Source: Pyrenula massariospora
Taxonomy: Eukaryota > Ascomycota > Eurotiomycetes > Pyrenulales > Pyrenulaceae
Direction: 5' to 3'
Length of the DNA stretch: 64,000 nucleotides
Assembly: GCA_021030905.1 (NCBI GenBank)
Contig: JAGFMI010000002.1
Location: forward strand, 2,790,001 to 2,854,000
A program made the position numbers and the translations under genes. Below are positions 10,556 through 22,127 of the stretch, piece after piece (positions within the stretch are counted from its first letter, which is position 1; every line of letters begins with the position of its first letter). The notes beneath the pieces were generated by a model. The model was given only the letters and a program-made list of their open reading frames with translations, did no database searches and was not told the origin of the DNA.

Positions 10556-11806
10556 ATTCGGTGCAGCTTGGCGTGATATGTTGAGTCAACGCGGTTTGGC
10601 AACACTCGGAACGGAAGACGCCGAAGGTAATGCCAAATGGAGAAGCAGGATACTCTCAGAATATAAGTGGTGAGTCTGGAGTTCGACCTCGGGTGACAGT
10701 GCATAGAAGGTGGATAGTGGCGGACATCCAAGGGGCGGAGCGGAGGCCGCCAGCGGCTGCCTGTTGCCGGGGTTTCCGCCTCTACGGTCCCGCTGTCTAG
10801 TTAAGTTCGGGATAGTGATCCTACGCTCACTTGAGGTGAAACTCGATTTGATGTGAGTACTTCCGCGAGAATTGTTGACCTTGTTGTATAGCAGATCAGA
10901 TTACGATTGCAAGGAGGTATGGAAGAATGCTTGTCATTATTGTCAGAAAATCCAGGAATCACCGACCGGTTCATTTAGTAGCTATCTTAGGTCACTTGGT
11001 TGTTATAAGCATTTTGATAAATATTTGCCTATCTGACTAAAAGTTAGACATGGCTCTTCTTGCGTCGGTCAATCCAAACAATTGACATTTGCATGGCACC
11101 ACTCTCCTAATTCTTCAGTAACCGCTACTTTGCTCGTTTTGCCCTCCATGTTTCAGCAGTGGCAAACCGGTGATATTGAGCTCTAAGACATCCCGCCGAG
11201 CTCCTGACCGTTTGGAAATTGAGGTTTTTGAGGTGCTTCGTTCGGGTGCGTTTAAGTGGTCGCTCACGATGGGTGTGAAAAGGTGCTTTGTCTACCGAGA
11301 CATGGAGGTCGGGTCGCCCTCGAGTCCTAGATTTTGGATCTGAGACATGTTCTAGGTCCTCACGACGATGAACACTGGACCCTATGAAGGTGTACTTCGG
11401 CTGGAAGAGGTAAGCTTTCGAACATCTGCTTCGGCTTCTCGGCGCCACTGTTGGCAATTTGGTTTCTTAACAACTTGATGCATGTATTCTAATAGGGTTG
11501 TAATCCTAAGATTTCGTCGCCAGTCTACGATCAGACTGTCGAGTTTTGCGGAAGTGTTGTCATGCATATCTTCAATGGTGGTGCGGATTTGGCCTCTGAA
11601 GTCGAACGTCATACGTTCCCATTCTTCATTGCCATTAATTTTTCCATCAGTGGCGTCATTATCACGTGGCAATGCTTTACGAAGCTTAGAGCACCGTGAT
11701 ATTGTAACTTAAAGGGGTTAACGCAGCGATATCTCTGGACATTACCAACCAAATCTGAGCCAAGGGGCCGCTAAGGCGTAGCGTGCTTTGTTCGAACGCG
11801 ATTGGA
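10556..11806. other. Intergenic region, possible small ORF
   Basis: About 1.25 kb upstream of the F-box-like gene and downstream of the 422-aa gene. Apart from the small minus-strand frame at 11382-11672, listed separately, I see no gene. The region at 10870-11100 is AT-rich. Confidence 0.45.
11382..11672 (-). CDS. Hypothetical small protein, unsupported
   Basis: A 96-codon ATG-started frame rich in Asp, Glu, Arg and Asn, with heptad-like spacing suggestive of a short helix (around TTIEDMHDN and LEYMHQVVKK). No family is recognised. A further open minus-strand frame follows at 11125-11457, so this could be one exon of a larger or decayed gene. Codon composition is plausible for coding but there is no other support. 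Confidence 0.2.
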   Translation of the reverse strand: MPRDNDATDGKINGNEEWERMTFDFRGQIRTTIEDMHDNTSAKLDSLIVDWRRNLRITTLLEYMHQVVKKPNCQQWRREAEADVRKLTSSSRSTPS

Positions 11807-13075
11807 TCAGCTCGGAACAGCACTGAAGCATTGCAGGTCGTCACCATGCTCCTTCAGCGGCTGCTTCTCCCGTGATGGAGGCATCTGTGATTTCCAATCT
11901 CTTTTTATGATCTGCGTTGAATCGATGTGCAGGTCTTCTTTAAAGACCTGTATGAATGAGCTGGCCTGCGGCTCTGAATCGCACAATCGCAAGATCTGAT
12001 TCAGGAGAAAAGTTCCAATTGGTGTGGCCTGGTACAAGCTCGTATGCAATACAGGTAGAGGCCGTAACGTTTGTATGAGCCCATAAAGACTCTTGACGGA
12101 GGCTTTGGCATGATCTGGATCGTAAAGAAGGAGAGCAAGAGCATAGAAGCGGTCCTTGGGGGTTCTGTTGCAAATGTCGGGAACTTCGCCTAATCGAGCT
12201 GGGATCGGGCCCGGATATCCTTCATGATACACAACCCATTCTAAGATGACCTTGAGTGTCATCAAAGCTACCCGGTATCGGATAAGCTGTAGTAAATGCA
12301 CACCTGGACCGCTCTTTAATGGGCCATATGTTGGCAAGAGGTACTTTTCGATCAACACGTCGATCTCACCTCGATACAGCAGGAGGAAGCACATCTTGCG
12401 TGTGATCCTATCTATCATGCCGGACAAGTTGGGCAGTACTGTCTGCGATGATTTGGCAACTTCGGGAGCCAGGTCGCCATGGACGATCTGGTCGAGCCAT
12501 TTCCACGCCATCGAGCTCTTACCCTCCTGAGCCAGCTGTCGAAGGAGGAGTCTCATCAAAGGACTGAAGGCCAACCACTGTAGCCGGGTACGAGGATGCA
12601 AATCGTCGATGATGTCTACGATTGTATCCACCATCGACTTTTTTGGAGGCGGCGCAGGTTGCGGGCGACGGGGTGGTGGTAGGTGCTGCAGCGTATATTC
12701 CCACAGACAATCTGTGACAAAGCCTTTGGAAACAGTGCCAGATTTGACGGCCTCCTTCAAACGCTCGTGAGGATCCAGGTTGCACAATTGTTTCTTCGAG
12801 AAGGACCTCGACTTTATCGGCTCAAAATTCAGGACTTTCAGTAGATGCTGTTCGGCTGTGTGCGATAGATGATTCCCTCCTTCACCACCTTGGCTTGACT
12901 TTGATGTGCCATCAGATTGACCGGCGTTGATGGGTGGGTGATATTTATCAAGCTGATCTTGAAACGACTTGTCTAGTAGCCGTAGCAATTGCTGTTTCTG
13001 CCGCGGCGAGCGATCCAAGGGCGGATGAATCTTGGCCGCCATCCTTGCTAAACCAAACATCGAGAGGCGCTGCAT
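11807..13075 (-). CDS. Fungal protein, possibly mitochondrial, unknown function
   Basis: 422 aa from the ATG at 13075, uninterrupted. The N-terminus (MQRLSMFGLARMAAK) is basic and amphipathic like a mitochondrial presequence. The body is largely alpha-helical in appearance, with segments such as HPRTRLQWLAFSPLMRLLLRQL and ITRKMCFLLLYRGEIDVLI, reminiscent of helical-repeat organellar proteins, but I recognise no named family and no PPR consensus. A second open frame (13160-13405) lies directly upstream in the same reading frame, separated by a single TGA, and itself has an Arg/Ser-rich presequence-like start. The true start may therefore be further upstream through an intron I could not place. 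Head-to-head with the Def1-like gene (588 bp between start codons). Confidence 0.65.
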   Translation of the reverse strand: MQRLSMFGLARMAAKIHPPLDRSPRQKQQLLRLLDKSFQDQLDKYHPPINAGQSDGTSKSSQGGEGGNHLSHTAEQHLLKVLNFEPIKSRSFSKKQLCNLDPHERLKEAVKSGTVSKGFVTDCLWEYTLQHLPPPRRPQPAPPPKKSMVDTIVDIIDDLHPRTRLQWLAFSPLMRLLLRQLAQEGKSSMAWKWLDQIVHGDLAPEVAKSSQTVLPNLSGMIDRITRKMCFLLLYRGEIDVLIEKYLLPTYGPLKSGPGVHLLQLIRYRVALMTLKVILEWVVYHEGYPGPIPARLGEVPDICNRTPKDRFYALALLLYDPDHAKASVKSLYGLIQTLRPLPVLHTSLYQATPIGTFLLNQILRLCDSEPQASSFIQVFKEDLHIDSTQIIKRDWKSQMPPSREKQPLKEHGDDLQCFSAVPS

Positions 13076-13662
13076 CGTCGAAGTCAGGTACTTGGACGAT
13101 GTCGCGAGTAATAGATTCCTGGTCGAGATGGGGGGTGGGGGTGGCCAACTAGCGGTCCGTCAAGCATCGCGTAAACGATCGAAGGTGAGGTCGCTGGGGA
13201 GAAGAGGAGGATGGTCTCGACATTTGTAACGACCAGCTGAGGAGGAGGCTCGGGACACTGTCAACGGCCGGCATACGTTATTGACGTTTCTGATAGGAAT
13301 GAAGAGTGACTGAAGAGTGGCTGATGGGTGCCAAGGCAGGTTTGCCCGCAACCGGCGTTTCCTCTGCCGACGGGAAGTGATTCTCTGGATACACGCAGAC
13401 CTCAAAACACCAGAAACAGTCCCTAATTGCAGCCTAATACCACTCCCACTCCCTACCCTGGATGCATTGAAGCGCGCATTTTAACGGCCCGCTCTAACGC
13501 TTCAGCAATCATTGGTCTCGTCCTACTCTCAATACGAACCTCTTAGCGTCACACCTGATTCTGCCTGGGCCTCCCAACTCAGGAGCCGCCCTAAAATCAC
13601 TGAGCCCAACCCTCACTTCACCACCCTCGCACGACTGCTCTCGAGCCTCAGATACAAGGACA
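13076..13662. promoter_or_regulatory. Divergent promoter region (422-aa gene / Def1-like)
   Basis: 587 bp between two start codons pointing away from each other. The right half (about 13430-13660) is strongly pyrimidine-rich on the plus strand, typical of fungal core promoters and leaders, and leads into the Def1-like ATG. The left half may contain an upstream exon of the minus-strand gene (see 13160-13405). No specific factor site is claimed. Confidence 0.5.
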
Positions 13663-16398
13663 ATGTCAGAAGTCCAGTCTAGAACCTCGGCTCCTCGAGG
13701 CAGAGGTGGCTTTCGTGGCGGACGGGGTGGTTACAGCTCGCGCGGTGGAAGAGGTGCGCACAAAGGCTCAAAGACAGAGCAAGAGAACATTCCACCCGAA
13801 GACCTTGAAGATCAGGGCGAAGTCGGCCAGCTCAAGCGAAAGTATGCCGACAAAATACCCATGCTCAGATCGGTCTTTCCCGACTGGACGGATGAAGACC
13901 TGGTCTTTGCCTTGAACGAGACTGACGGTGACCTCGATGTCACGGTCAGTCGCATCACAGACGGTGGGCCAGACAAGCCTTGAGATAGCACGGGCGAAGC
14001 TAATGCAAGAATAGGCAGCATTGCACAATGGGGAGAGGTGAAGAAGAAACACATCGATCGGACTAAACCCAAAACGAAAGAGTCCCAACCCGCTACAACT
14101 GAGACGCCTCCGGCCGGTCGCGGAGGAAGAGGTCGCGGTGCGTTCGAGAGTCGTGGTCGAGGAAGAGGCGATCGTGTTCGAGGAGGACGGGGCGGGCGTG
14201 CTACCAGTCAGGCAAATGGTACTCGCGTGGCTACTTCCAAGAATACGTCAGATACCCCAGACTTGGTGACAACTGACCCTGTGCCGGCCAACACGACGTG
14301 GGATGCACCCACAAACGGGGATACTGCTCCCTCGAGTGATTGGGCTGAGGCCACCAAAGACGCACCACCGGAAGAGATCAAGAAAGAAGCGACACCAACG
14401 GCCAAACCTCAGTCGTGGGCGAACCTATTCGCAAAGAAAGAGCAAGCTCCGCCTCCCTCGCAAATTGCTCAACCTGCGCCGGTGGAGGAAAGTCTGGTCG
14501 ATCAGACACCGGAGCTCATCGTGCCCGAGTCTCTTCCTGAAGCTGCTCCATCGATTGCCGACACCACCGCTGAGAAATTTGCGACAGACTCGCTTCCAGA
14601 TGGGGCGCCGGCCGAAGAGCCCATCACCTTGACACCGTCCAAAGACGAGCTGACCGAAACGAATCTTGAGCAACTCCCCGATACCTCGATCCCACCTGCC
14701 AGCGCAACGGCCGCTAGCACCGTGGCCAGCACCCACGATCCCCATAGCGCTATGAACAGTGCAATTCCGAGCGGCCGACCTGGCATGTCCGGATTCGCCG
14801 CGACGGCGCTCAAAGCGACCATTGGCCAAGGTCGTTCCGCCAGCTTTCAGCGGCGTGTCATGGAACAGCAAGAGGCGGTGGTGATGCCGGGGGACCGCGC
14901 CGTGGATCGAGCCGCTGTCCAATTCGGAAGTATGGGCTTAAACGGTGATGACCTTGATGTCGACGACGAGAGAGAGGATGCCGAGACACGGGCCCAGCCA
15001 CCCAAGGACTCACCCGTTGCACCTCGAGCATCATTACCTCCGCCACCCCATACCCAAACTCACTCCCATCCACCACCACCACCACCACCAGAACCCCAGC
15101 CAGAGTCTGTTGCCCCTCCTCGCCCGGCGCCAGGTCTGCCACCAGCACCTCAGCAACCCTCTCCCGCCGCCGCCACCTCGTATGCCGATTATAATCGCTA
15201 CGGCCAAGCCGGCCAGAAGTCATATGATCCGTTTGGGCAACCGCCGTCCCAACCCCACGGCCCTAATCACGATTCGTATCATCCAGGGACGGCTGCTCCT
15301 GGGTCTCAAGCAGCACCGACCTCCTCTGCTCCGGCTGAGTATTCGAGTCTCTACAGCACTGGTCAACAGGCGCGCGACCCGTACCAGCACTTTTATGGCC
15401 ACTACGGTCAAACCCAAGAAGCCCACCGCTCCAGCAGTGCCTTTGGAACCAATTCCCAGGATACTGCGCCTCAGCATAGCACCGCTCAAGCGCAGAACCG
15501 ATTTGGGCAGCAGGAAGCACAGAACAGCGGCCACAGCACTCCCAACCCGGCGCTGCAGAGTCAGCAGGCCCAGAATATGCCGCAAGGCCAGGGGTCCCAC
15601 GGCTACCCTTACGGGTACAACGCCAATTACCCTTATCACCCGCAATATTCGTACATGAATCAGATGAACCGGCAGCACCAGCATCAATATGGCGCTAACC
15701 GGCCCATGTTCGATGATGCCCGTCGGTACGACGATGCCTACATGGGGAACAACAGCCACTACGGCTTCAATAGTCAGTATGGTGCTCCTTACGGCGGCAA
15801 ATCGGGCATGTACGGTCACACACAGCAGCCGTACTCTTACGGCAATAGCTCACCCGCGGATGTTCCCGGTTTCAACCAGTCGAATGCTGCTGGTCGCGAT
15901 AGCGTGTACGGCCGCACCGGCTCCACGCAACCGTCCGAGTCCCAGCAGAACACGAGCAACAGCGCCTTTGGCGGCATGTCCGACCCGTTCACCCGGTCTC
16001 AGTCCGGGTTCGGAAGCCAGACCCAGTCTATCTCTCAGCAGCCGCTCAACCCGCACGGTGGGAGCGAAGACTCGACGAAACCCTACGATCCCGCCAAGAC
16101 CGGTCCCAGCCCGTCGATGGCTCAGGCTCATCGCCCGAGCTCTGCCACCAACAGCAGCATGCAAGGTCAACAATCTGGCCAAGGCGCCTTCCCTCCACCC
16201 CCGTCACAGCAGTCGGGGCAGCAGCAGGGTTTTGGAGGATACCCGCAGTACGGTCTCGGCGGTCTCGGTGGCCACCAGGGACAGAGCCATCACCAGAACA
16301 CGGGATACGGCTACAGCGGTAACCAGGGATTCGGCAACTACGGCTACGGCAGCGCCGCCGGGAGAGGTGGATGGGGAGGAAATTACAACGCTCACTAA
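13663..16398 (+). CDS. DEF1: Def1-like CUE-domain protein
   Basis: Two exons, 13663-13963 and 14015-16398, give 894 aa. The 51-bp intron (GTGGGC..TAG, branch GCTAATG) removes an in-frame TGA and joins ITDG to SIAQWGEVKKK. Order of parts: an RGG-type Arg/Gly start (residues about 12-35), a CUE-type ubiquitin-binding helix bundle (about 55-100; IPMLRSVFPDWTDEDLVFAL), a second RGG block, a long disordered Ser/Thr/Pro region, a poly-Pro/His stretch, and a Gln/Asn/Tyr/Gly-rich prion-like C-terminal half ending in a Gly/Tyr-rich tail. This is the architecture of fungal RNA polymerase II degradation factor 1. In yeast Def1 promotes ubiquitylation and removal of stalled Pol II, recruiting Elongin-Cullin through its CUE domain. 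Low-complexity alignment cannot be checked here, but N-terminal CUE plus Q-rich tail is distinctive. Confidence 0.85.
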
Positions 16399-17237
16399 TT
16401 CGAGTCATTGAGCGTTGTGATTTGGGGCGAGGCGTCTTTGCGAAAAACTTCTCATCTCCTGATTCATCATGGCGGGCGACGATGGGGGATCATTTGCAGA
16501 GTTATTTCCCAATTTTATTCTCACACACACACACATCGCAGCTCTCCTCGCGTTCTGACGCGGAAGGGAGGGGGGCTGGACACACGCGGACAAAAAGCAC
16601 TGGGCCTTCATTTTTCATCTTGTACTTCTAAGGGCGATTTTGGTAGCTTCGAGATTGATAAGTGGGTCTCTGTGGCCCCCTCAGACTGAGAATGACATTG
16701 AATTGCATCGAGCTGTACTGTACATATGCGCTTCACCGTGGGGTACGCTGTCCTCACTAGAACGTGGAGAGATCTAGTTATGACATCCCAGCAAAGTCGA
16801 ACACCGTGGTGATCTACTCTAACCATCGAATTGTGGTGAGAATCCTCAAATGGCGGCCTGGGCCATTGTTACATCTAAGCTCTCTGAGAGATCGTGGTTT
16901 AAATGTCACGTGATATTAGAGAGACAGGTTGAAAGCGACACGTGTATATTGCTACCTAAACATTTATATAGATGCCTGTCTGTAGCAGGATGACTACATG
17001 CTGATAAAGGAAAAAGGGGGTATCTTGAGAAGGGATTCAACTTTTGGCACAATAGGCCACCCATCGTGGCCACGTTTCTTCGTAACTCGTTAATCCGCCT
17101 TGTATAGCTATGCCGACGCCTGACCGTCGGTGTCAAAGCGGAGATATATTCAAGATGATATCCAAGAAAGTCAGATACAACTAATATGAAGTAAAATTAC
17201 TTGGCGCTCAAATTACAATAGGGGAAGAAATCACGCG
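16399..17237. other. Convergent intergenic region
   Basis: About 840 bp between the 3' ends of the Def1-like gene (+) and the 502-aa gene (-). It contains a short CA microsatellite near 16521-16536, within the probable 3' UTR. No gene is supported. Confidence 0.5.
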
Positions 17238-18746
17238 TCAGTTGCGATAGACGGGGACCAGATCCCCAATCGTCGCTTGAAATGCGTCGGCGTCACCTTG
17301 CGTGGTGAACCTCAAGACGTGTTCCCCACGTCCCGTCATCTGCGGCGTATATCGCGGCGAAAACACGTGCCGTCGCAGGTCGCTGAGAAGGACGACCTTG
17401 GACGCCTCGCGACGGAACCAGCCTCGGGTTCCAAGATAGTGGTGAATGAAAGCCGTCCAGATTGGCGCATGTCTCATCTCGCCGTCCAGCACCGAGGCTT
17501 GTAGACGGACGGCCCTCGACTGTGTGTCGCGAAACACTCGAAGGGCGTGACAATAATCGTCGTCGATGATTTTACCGGCAAAATATTCACTCTCCTGTTT
17601 GAGAAAGTGGTCTTTGTTGGTCATGGGGCGGCCGGCATCGTTGGAGCGTAGCGAGACCAGGGTGCAATGAAAGACCACCAGACGCTCGATGGTTGTGAAT
17701 TTGAGGGTTGCCCAAAGCTCGGAGCGGCCCCTCCGTTGCGTTGGACGGCATAGTTTAAGGGTGCAGCCCTGCCGGTGGACCTGGATGGTGTTTAGGGGTA
17801 GACAGAAATACCGAGCGCTGCCATTCGCCATGTTCATACGGCAGAGGATACGGGCGCGGTCGTCGTGATCTCGCACGTAGAGGCTGACCTTCAGCTGAGT
17901 TCCAAATATGATCGAAAAGAGCTTGTCGTATTCTGCCTCGAGGCGAAGCTTGGCATCTTGCATGGGCTCGCCGTAGCATTTCGAGGGGGACCCATCGTCC
18001 CTCAGCCGGGTTGCCGACATGTCCTGCCATGTTCGCGCGGCCCAATGCTGGAATTCTTCAGAGGAGGAGGTGTCGTGCGCGGATGCCGTCGTCGTCGATG
18101 CTTCGGAGGGTTCGGGGGCCCACGGTGGGATGTCTTGTGGTGATGTTGGGGACTGTGGTGCGCCAGCAGGTCGTGCCCGTTCGAAGGACCGCTCCTTTGT
18201 GGGACCCGATCTGCCTAGGGACATGCCGGCCATCTGATCAGCAAGTCGGTTGGAAGGGGTCTGGTCGATCAGCAGTCCGCTGAGATTCTTCCGCAATCCG
18301 CTCATCCTGCCCGACTGCGGCTGGCTCTTCTTGATGATGGACACGAGCTCCTGCAGAAACATTCGGTACAGCTCGAGTCTTCGTCGGAGGCTCAATTTGC
18401 TCTCCTTCCGGAAGTAGTAGCAGATATCCTTCCATGTCGCTGAATAGGAGCTGGCGCTTACATAAGTCGACCCGTTGGCGAGACCTCCCAGTTTTCGGAA
18501 CAGACAGTCGAGCGTATAAGTCAGCGATTCCCTGACGAGCAGCAGATCGTCTTCGATAAGATCACGGTTGCGGCCGTGCTCTGGGCTGCGAAAGATGCCC
18601 TCGAGGTCGCGCAGGGCGTGGCTGATGGCATAGAGCTCTGATACCAAAGCGGTAACATCTTTGGCGGCATCGGGCACGGGCTCCTTGAATTTCCGGAGCG
18701 CGTCAGCATGGTCCTCTGCCTTTTCGGCCTCGGCGATCAATTCCAT
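17238..18746 (-). CDS. Fungal protein of unknown function
   Basis: 502 aa from the ATG at 18746 (MELIAEAEKAED..). The frame stays open upstream to 18932, but that extension looks like untranslated leader (rare residues, no conserved pattern), so I prefer the internal start. The first 160 residues look helical with conserved-looking motifs (VSELYAISHALRDLE, TYTLDCLFRKLGG, WKDICYYFRKE). A Ser/Pro-rich linker follows (about 190-250), then a C-terminal half of alternating hydrophobic beta-like segments (LKVSLYVRDHDDRARILCRM, RYFCLPLNTIQVHR, LKFTTIERLVVFHC) that could be a PH-like or FERM-like fold. Such proteins are common as lineage-specific families in Pezizomycotina. No catalytic motif seen. 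Confidence 0.7.
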   Translation of the reverse strand: MELIAEAEKAEDHADALRKFKEPVPDAAKDVTALVSELYAISHALRDLEGIFRSPEHGRNRDLIEDDLLLVRESLTYTLDCLFRKLGGLANGSTYVSASSYSATWKDICYYFRKESKLSLRRRLELYRMFLQELVSIIKKSQPQSGRMSGLRKNLSGLLIDQTPSNRLADQMAGMSLGRSGPTKERSFERARPAGAPQSPTSPQDIPPWAPEPSEASTTTASAHDTSSSEEFQHWAARTWQDMSATRLRDDGSPSKCYGEPMQDAKLRLEAEYDKLFSIIFGTQLKVSLYVRDHDDRARILCRMNMANGSARYFCLPLNTIQVHRQGCTLKLCRPTQRRGRSELWATLKFTTIERLVVFHCTLVSLRSNDAGRPMTNKDHFLKQESEYFAGKIIDDDYCHALRVFRDTQSRAVRLQASVLDGEMRHAPIWTAFIHHYLGTRGWFRREASKVVLLSDLRRHVFSPRYTPQMTGRGEHVLRFTTQGDADAFQATIGDLVPVYRN

Positions 18747-19832
18747 TGAAATCGTCGTTTCCTCATCACTTCGGTCGCGGTTGAGATTCTGGACGGGGTG
18801 AATAGCACATTGAGGTTGGTATTGCTGTCTCGCATCCTGTCCGATGCGCGATACCGTGACTGCAACCCTAATATAGATCCACGGGGGGGCATGCGGCTCT
18901 GCGACCGTCGAGGGTGGGCGTTGACGTGTCAACCGGAGAGGAGTCGAGGGAGTTCAAGCCAATTGAAGGTGGCCCGAATGGGTAAAGGTGCCACGATGAT
19001 TTGTCTATCTGCACGTCGCTGCAGTGGCAACATGCGACCATTCCAAGTGCTTTAACTAGCCATCTCTCTCTCTCGCCCTCCGTCGGTTTGAGATTGTTCG
19101 ATTCACCCTACTCCCTGGAGACACCGTTGGATCGTCTGCAAGCGCCGTCGGGGGAGTCGACAGCGCGGCATCCTCACACGAGGAAATTAATTTTTTTCAT
19201 CGAACCCGGCCTACTGCCGTCCTGCATGATGGCCGGCGCTTCTCGGCCACTGCTGGGGTGCTAGGGTGGTATTGGAAGGTGGATCGGTCCCAATCGGCGG
19301 CTACTTCTGTCAGCTTGGGCACCGGGGCATAAGGCGAGCGTCAACGGTGCAGAAGAAATCTTTGAGAAGTACAGATGGTGGAAGCCATGGAGCCTGTTGA
19401 TATAAGCAGCCTGATGGCGGATGCCTGAGGCATCTGTTCTGGTGCATGGTTCCCAGCCTTGTGGATGAAGCCGTCGAGATAAGATCGCCTCGGTCCCCAC
19501 TGCACGGTTTCAGAGAGGAGAATAGCCAAAATGTTATACTGCTAGATAGGTAAACGGTAAGCTTCCCAGCGAGAATCGAGGAATGTTGATCCCCGTCCGT
19601 AGCGCACAAACCACGACTCTCGAGGGTCGGACCCCCCCCACCACCAGGCCGCCTTCCCCTCAGCAAGTCTCCAACCTTCTGCAAGACCGGAGGCCCGAAG
19701 ACCGACTTTGCATTTTCCCCATCACCGCTCGGTATCCGATCGTTGTCTAAATGTCAGCCCTCATTGATAGAGACAGGTGGCCCGACATGTTTGACTTTCG
19801 TCAACTTCGCCCTCCCCTAGATACACCACCAT
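18747..19832. other. Divergent intergenic region
   Basis: About 1.1 kb between the 502-aa gene (-) and the MFS gene (+). It must contain both promoters. A short CT repeat (tctctctctc) lies near 19064-19074. Nothing further recognised. Confidence 0.45.
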
Positions 19833-21582
19833 ATGCCGGATATTCGTGTCTCGACATCAGATCCTGGCGTTGACGACCAAGGCAAGGCAACCGCATCATC
19901 TGAACACCCGCAAATTGAGCGCAGAGCAGAACAAGACGATGGGACCTCTTCATCGAAGCTGTCGCAGCTCTACAATCGCTTCACCTACACTCCGGAGCGG
20001 GTTCGGTACTACCCTGATCGTCCAGTGAAGTTCACGACCTTTCTGAACATCTTGTTCGGTAGATACCTCTCATCCTCTCTGCTGAGACAGCGCGTCTGAC
20101 TGGTGGCAGCATTCGCGGGTACATTCACCGTCGCCAACCTCTACTACCCACAGCCCATCCTCAATCGCCTCGCGCACGACTTCCATGTCAGCTATGAACA
20201 GTCAGCCCGCGTTCCGACGCTGGCCCAGGCTGGGTATGCCTGTGGCATGGCCTTCATCTGTCCGCTCGGGGACATCTTGAAGAGGCGGCCATTTACGCTT
20301 TATCTGGTCTGGATCACGGCAACACTGTGGTAGGTCGACCTCTCCGACAAGTTGAACACTTGAAATCTTCTCTCGCCGGTCGTAAAAGCTCACTTGGGAT
20401 AGGATCGGTCTATGCGTCACCAAATCTTTTGGAGTCTTCTGCGCGCTGTCCTTCTTGACCGGGCTCACGACGGTCACCCCTCAGATCATGCTTCCGCTAA
20501 TTGGCGACCTCGCTCCAGCTCATCGCCGTGCACAGGCGCTCAGCCTCGTTGTGTCTGGTCTCATCCTGGGGATGCTCATCGCCAGGCTCCTCTCGGGCAT
20601 CGTGGCCGAATACATTGGTTGGAGATACATCTATTGGATCTCATTTGGGCTGCAGTATCTGATACTGATCGGCCTATATTTGTACATGCCCGATTACCCT
20701 GCCACGAACACCCCCAAGAGCGTGATGCGCTACTATCCTCGGCTCCTTTTCGATATCCTACGCTTGTTCGTGACGGAGCCGCTTATTGTGCAGATTTGTT
20801 TCATTGGCTTTTGCACCTCGGTCATTTTCATGTCCTTTTGGACCACCTTGACGTTCCTCTTGGCCGATGACCCGTACAACTACTCGTCCCTCGTGATCGG
20901 CCTGTTTGCCTTGATCGGCATTGGCAGTATGGCGTGGGGGCCGGTCTTTGCTCGTCTGGTGACGGACAAATTCATCCCCATGTTTTCGACTATCTTTGGC
21001 GAACTCGTCGTTTTGACAGCGGTCATCATCGGAACCTACACGGGACTTCACACTGTCGCGGGACCGATCATTGAGGCGCTCTTCCTGGACATTGGCATCC
21101 AGACGGCGCAAATTGCCAACCGCAGCGCCCTGTACAGCGTTGCCCCGCTGGCCCGAAACCGCGTGAACACATGTTACATGGTCGTGACGTTCGCTGGGCA
21201 ACTTACGGGGACATCCGCGGGCAATCACTTGTACGCGCAGGGTGGCTGGATCCGCTCTGGATCTGCGAATGTCGGGTTTGTGGGATTGGCATTGCTGCTC
21301 TGCATCGTCAGGGGACCGCACGAAAAGCGCTGGCTTGGCTGGCGTGGAGGCTGGAACTTGAGGAAAGGTGTGCCCACCAAAGACCAAGTTGAGAGAGCAG
21401 AAGAAGAAGCCGCGGGCGTCTGTGAGACGCCGCGAAGTGAAGGAATCGACGTTGAGAAAAATGCAGAGAAACTCGCTCCCAACGTTGATTCGAGCGAGAC
21501 TGTTAGGATTCCAGCGTCAGATGGTCATGACTCATCCTCTCAACGGTCATCTCTCGAAAAGGACATCGAGAAGGGGCTATGA
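19833..21582 (+). CDS. MFS transporter, bacterial NepI/YgaY-like type
   Basis: Three exons, 19833-20058, 20110-20329 and 20403-21582, give 541 aa. Introns are 51 bp (GTAGAT..CAG with CTGAC branch) and 73 bp (GTAGGT..TAG). About 70 N-terminal residues are cytosolic. About 12 membrane segments follow, starting at AFAGTFTVANLYYPQPIL. The loop between helices 2 and 3 has the MFS signature region (CPLGDILKRRPF), and the second helix pair carries GWRYIYWIS. A tail of about 85 charged residues ends the protein. The PQPIL helix 1 and LAPAHRRAQALS motif resemble bacterial NepI/YgaY-type MFS members more than typical fungal DHA1/DHA2 drug pumps. Probably a proton-coupled exporter at the plasma membrane; the substrate is unknown. 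Confidence 0.88.
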
Positions 21583-22127
21583 ATGATTTAGAATTCTCTG
21601 CCTAGACTCAACGATTACAAAGATACCATGCACTAGATAGAACCTTCAACATCCTAGACATTACAGATAAAAGCTTAAATCAAAGTCATTCATGTATCAT
21701 TTGATTGCCAATTCTGGATCGATTCGTCTCAACGTTCCTGACGATCCACTGGCGGATAGACGTCATCACATCTTACTCGGCAAGCTGTTTCACGGTAGCA
21801 TATGCCCCTAGCTACCGGCAGATGAGATTAGCGAGATGGAAAAAGGCTAGACGGATCATATAAGTATGCACGTAGCTGCTCATGGATATTTTGGTTCTTG
21901 GGTAAGATCTTACGTTATCTGAGGTTGCTTGTGGCGCTGGAATCTCAGCCACTGCCTGTTGCCTGGCTGTGCAGGCGTGACTATCTCAAGACGCGGCTGG
22001 CGAGTGACAAGGCCTTTGACGAGGGACAGCTGACACCGGCGTTGAAAAAAAAACCTCGTTTTCTATTTAACTGGTAGATCTGCGACTTTGACATCAAAAA
22101 CCCACGACCAACAGTCAAGAAGCAAAC
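21583..22127. promoter_or_regulatory. Intergenic region upstream of NDH-2-like gene
   Basis: 545 bp between two plus-strand genes. It holds the MFS 3' end and the promoter of the flavoprotein gene. An A-run (about nine A) at 22046 and a TATTTAA element at about 22064-22070, some 60 bp before the ATG, are the only marked features. Confidence 0.4.

Noticed and set aside
13964-14014. Apparent frame break between two halves of the Def1-like gene
   Set aside because: Explained by a 51-bp intron with good acceptor and branch site; not a mutation.
14945-15819. Long open frames of 237 (+) and 199 (-) codons overlapping the Def1-like gene
   Set aside because: Both are composition shadows of the Gln/Pro-rich repeat-like coding sequence and have no independent motifs.
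18747-18932. N-terminal extension of the 17238-18746 gene by 62 residues
   Set aside because: The extension lacks conserved-looking sequence; the internal Met starts the structured part, so the upstream portion is more likely leader.
20758-21387. 209-codon minus-strand frame inside the NepI-like MFS gene
   Set aside because: Hydrophilic antisense shadow of membrane helices; the sense frame is a clear MFS protein.
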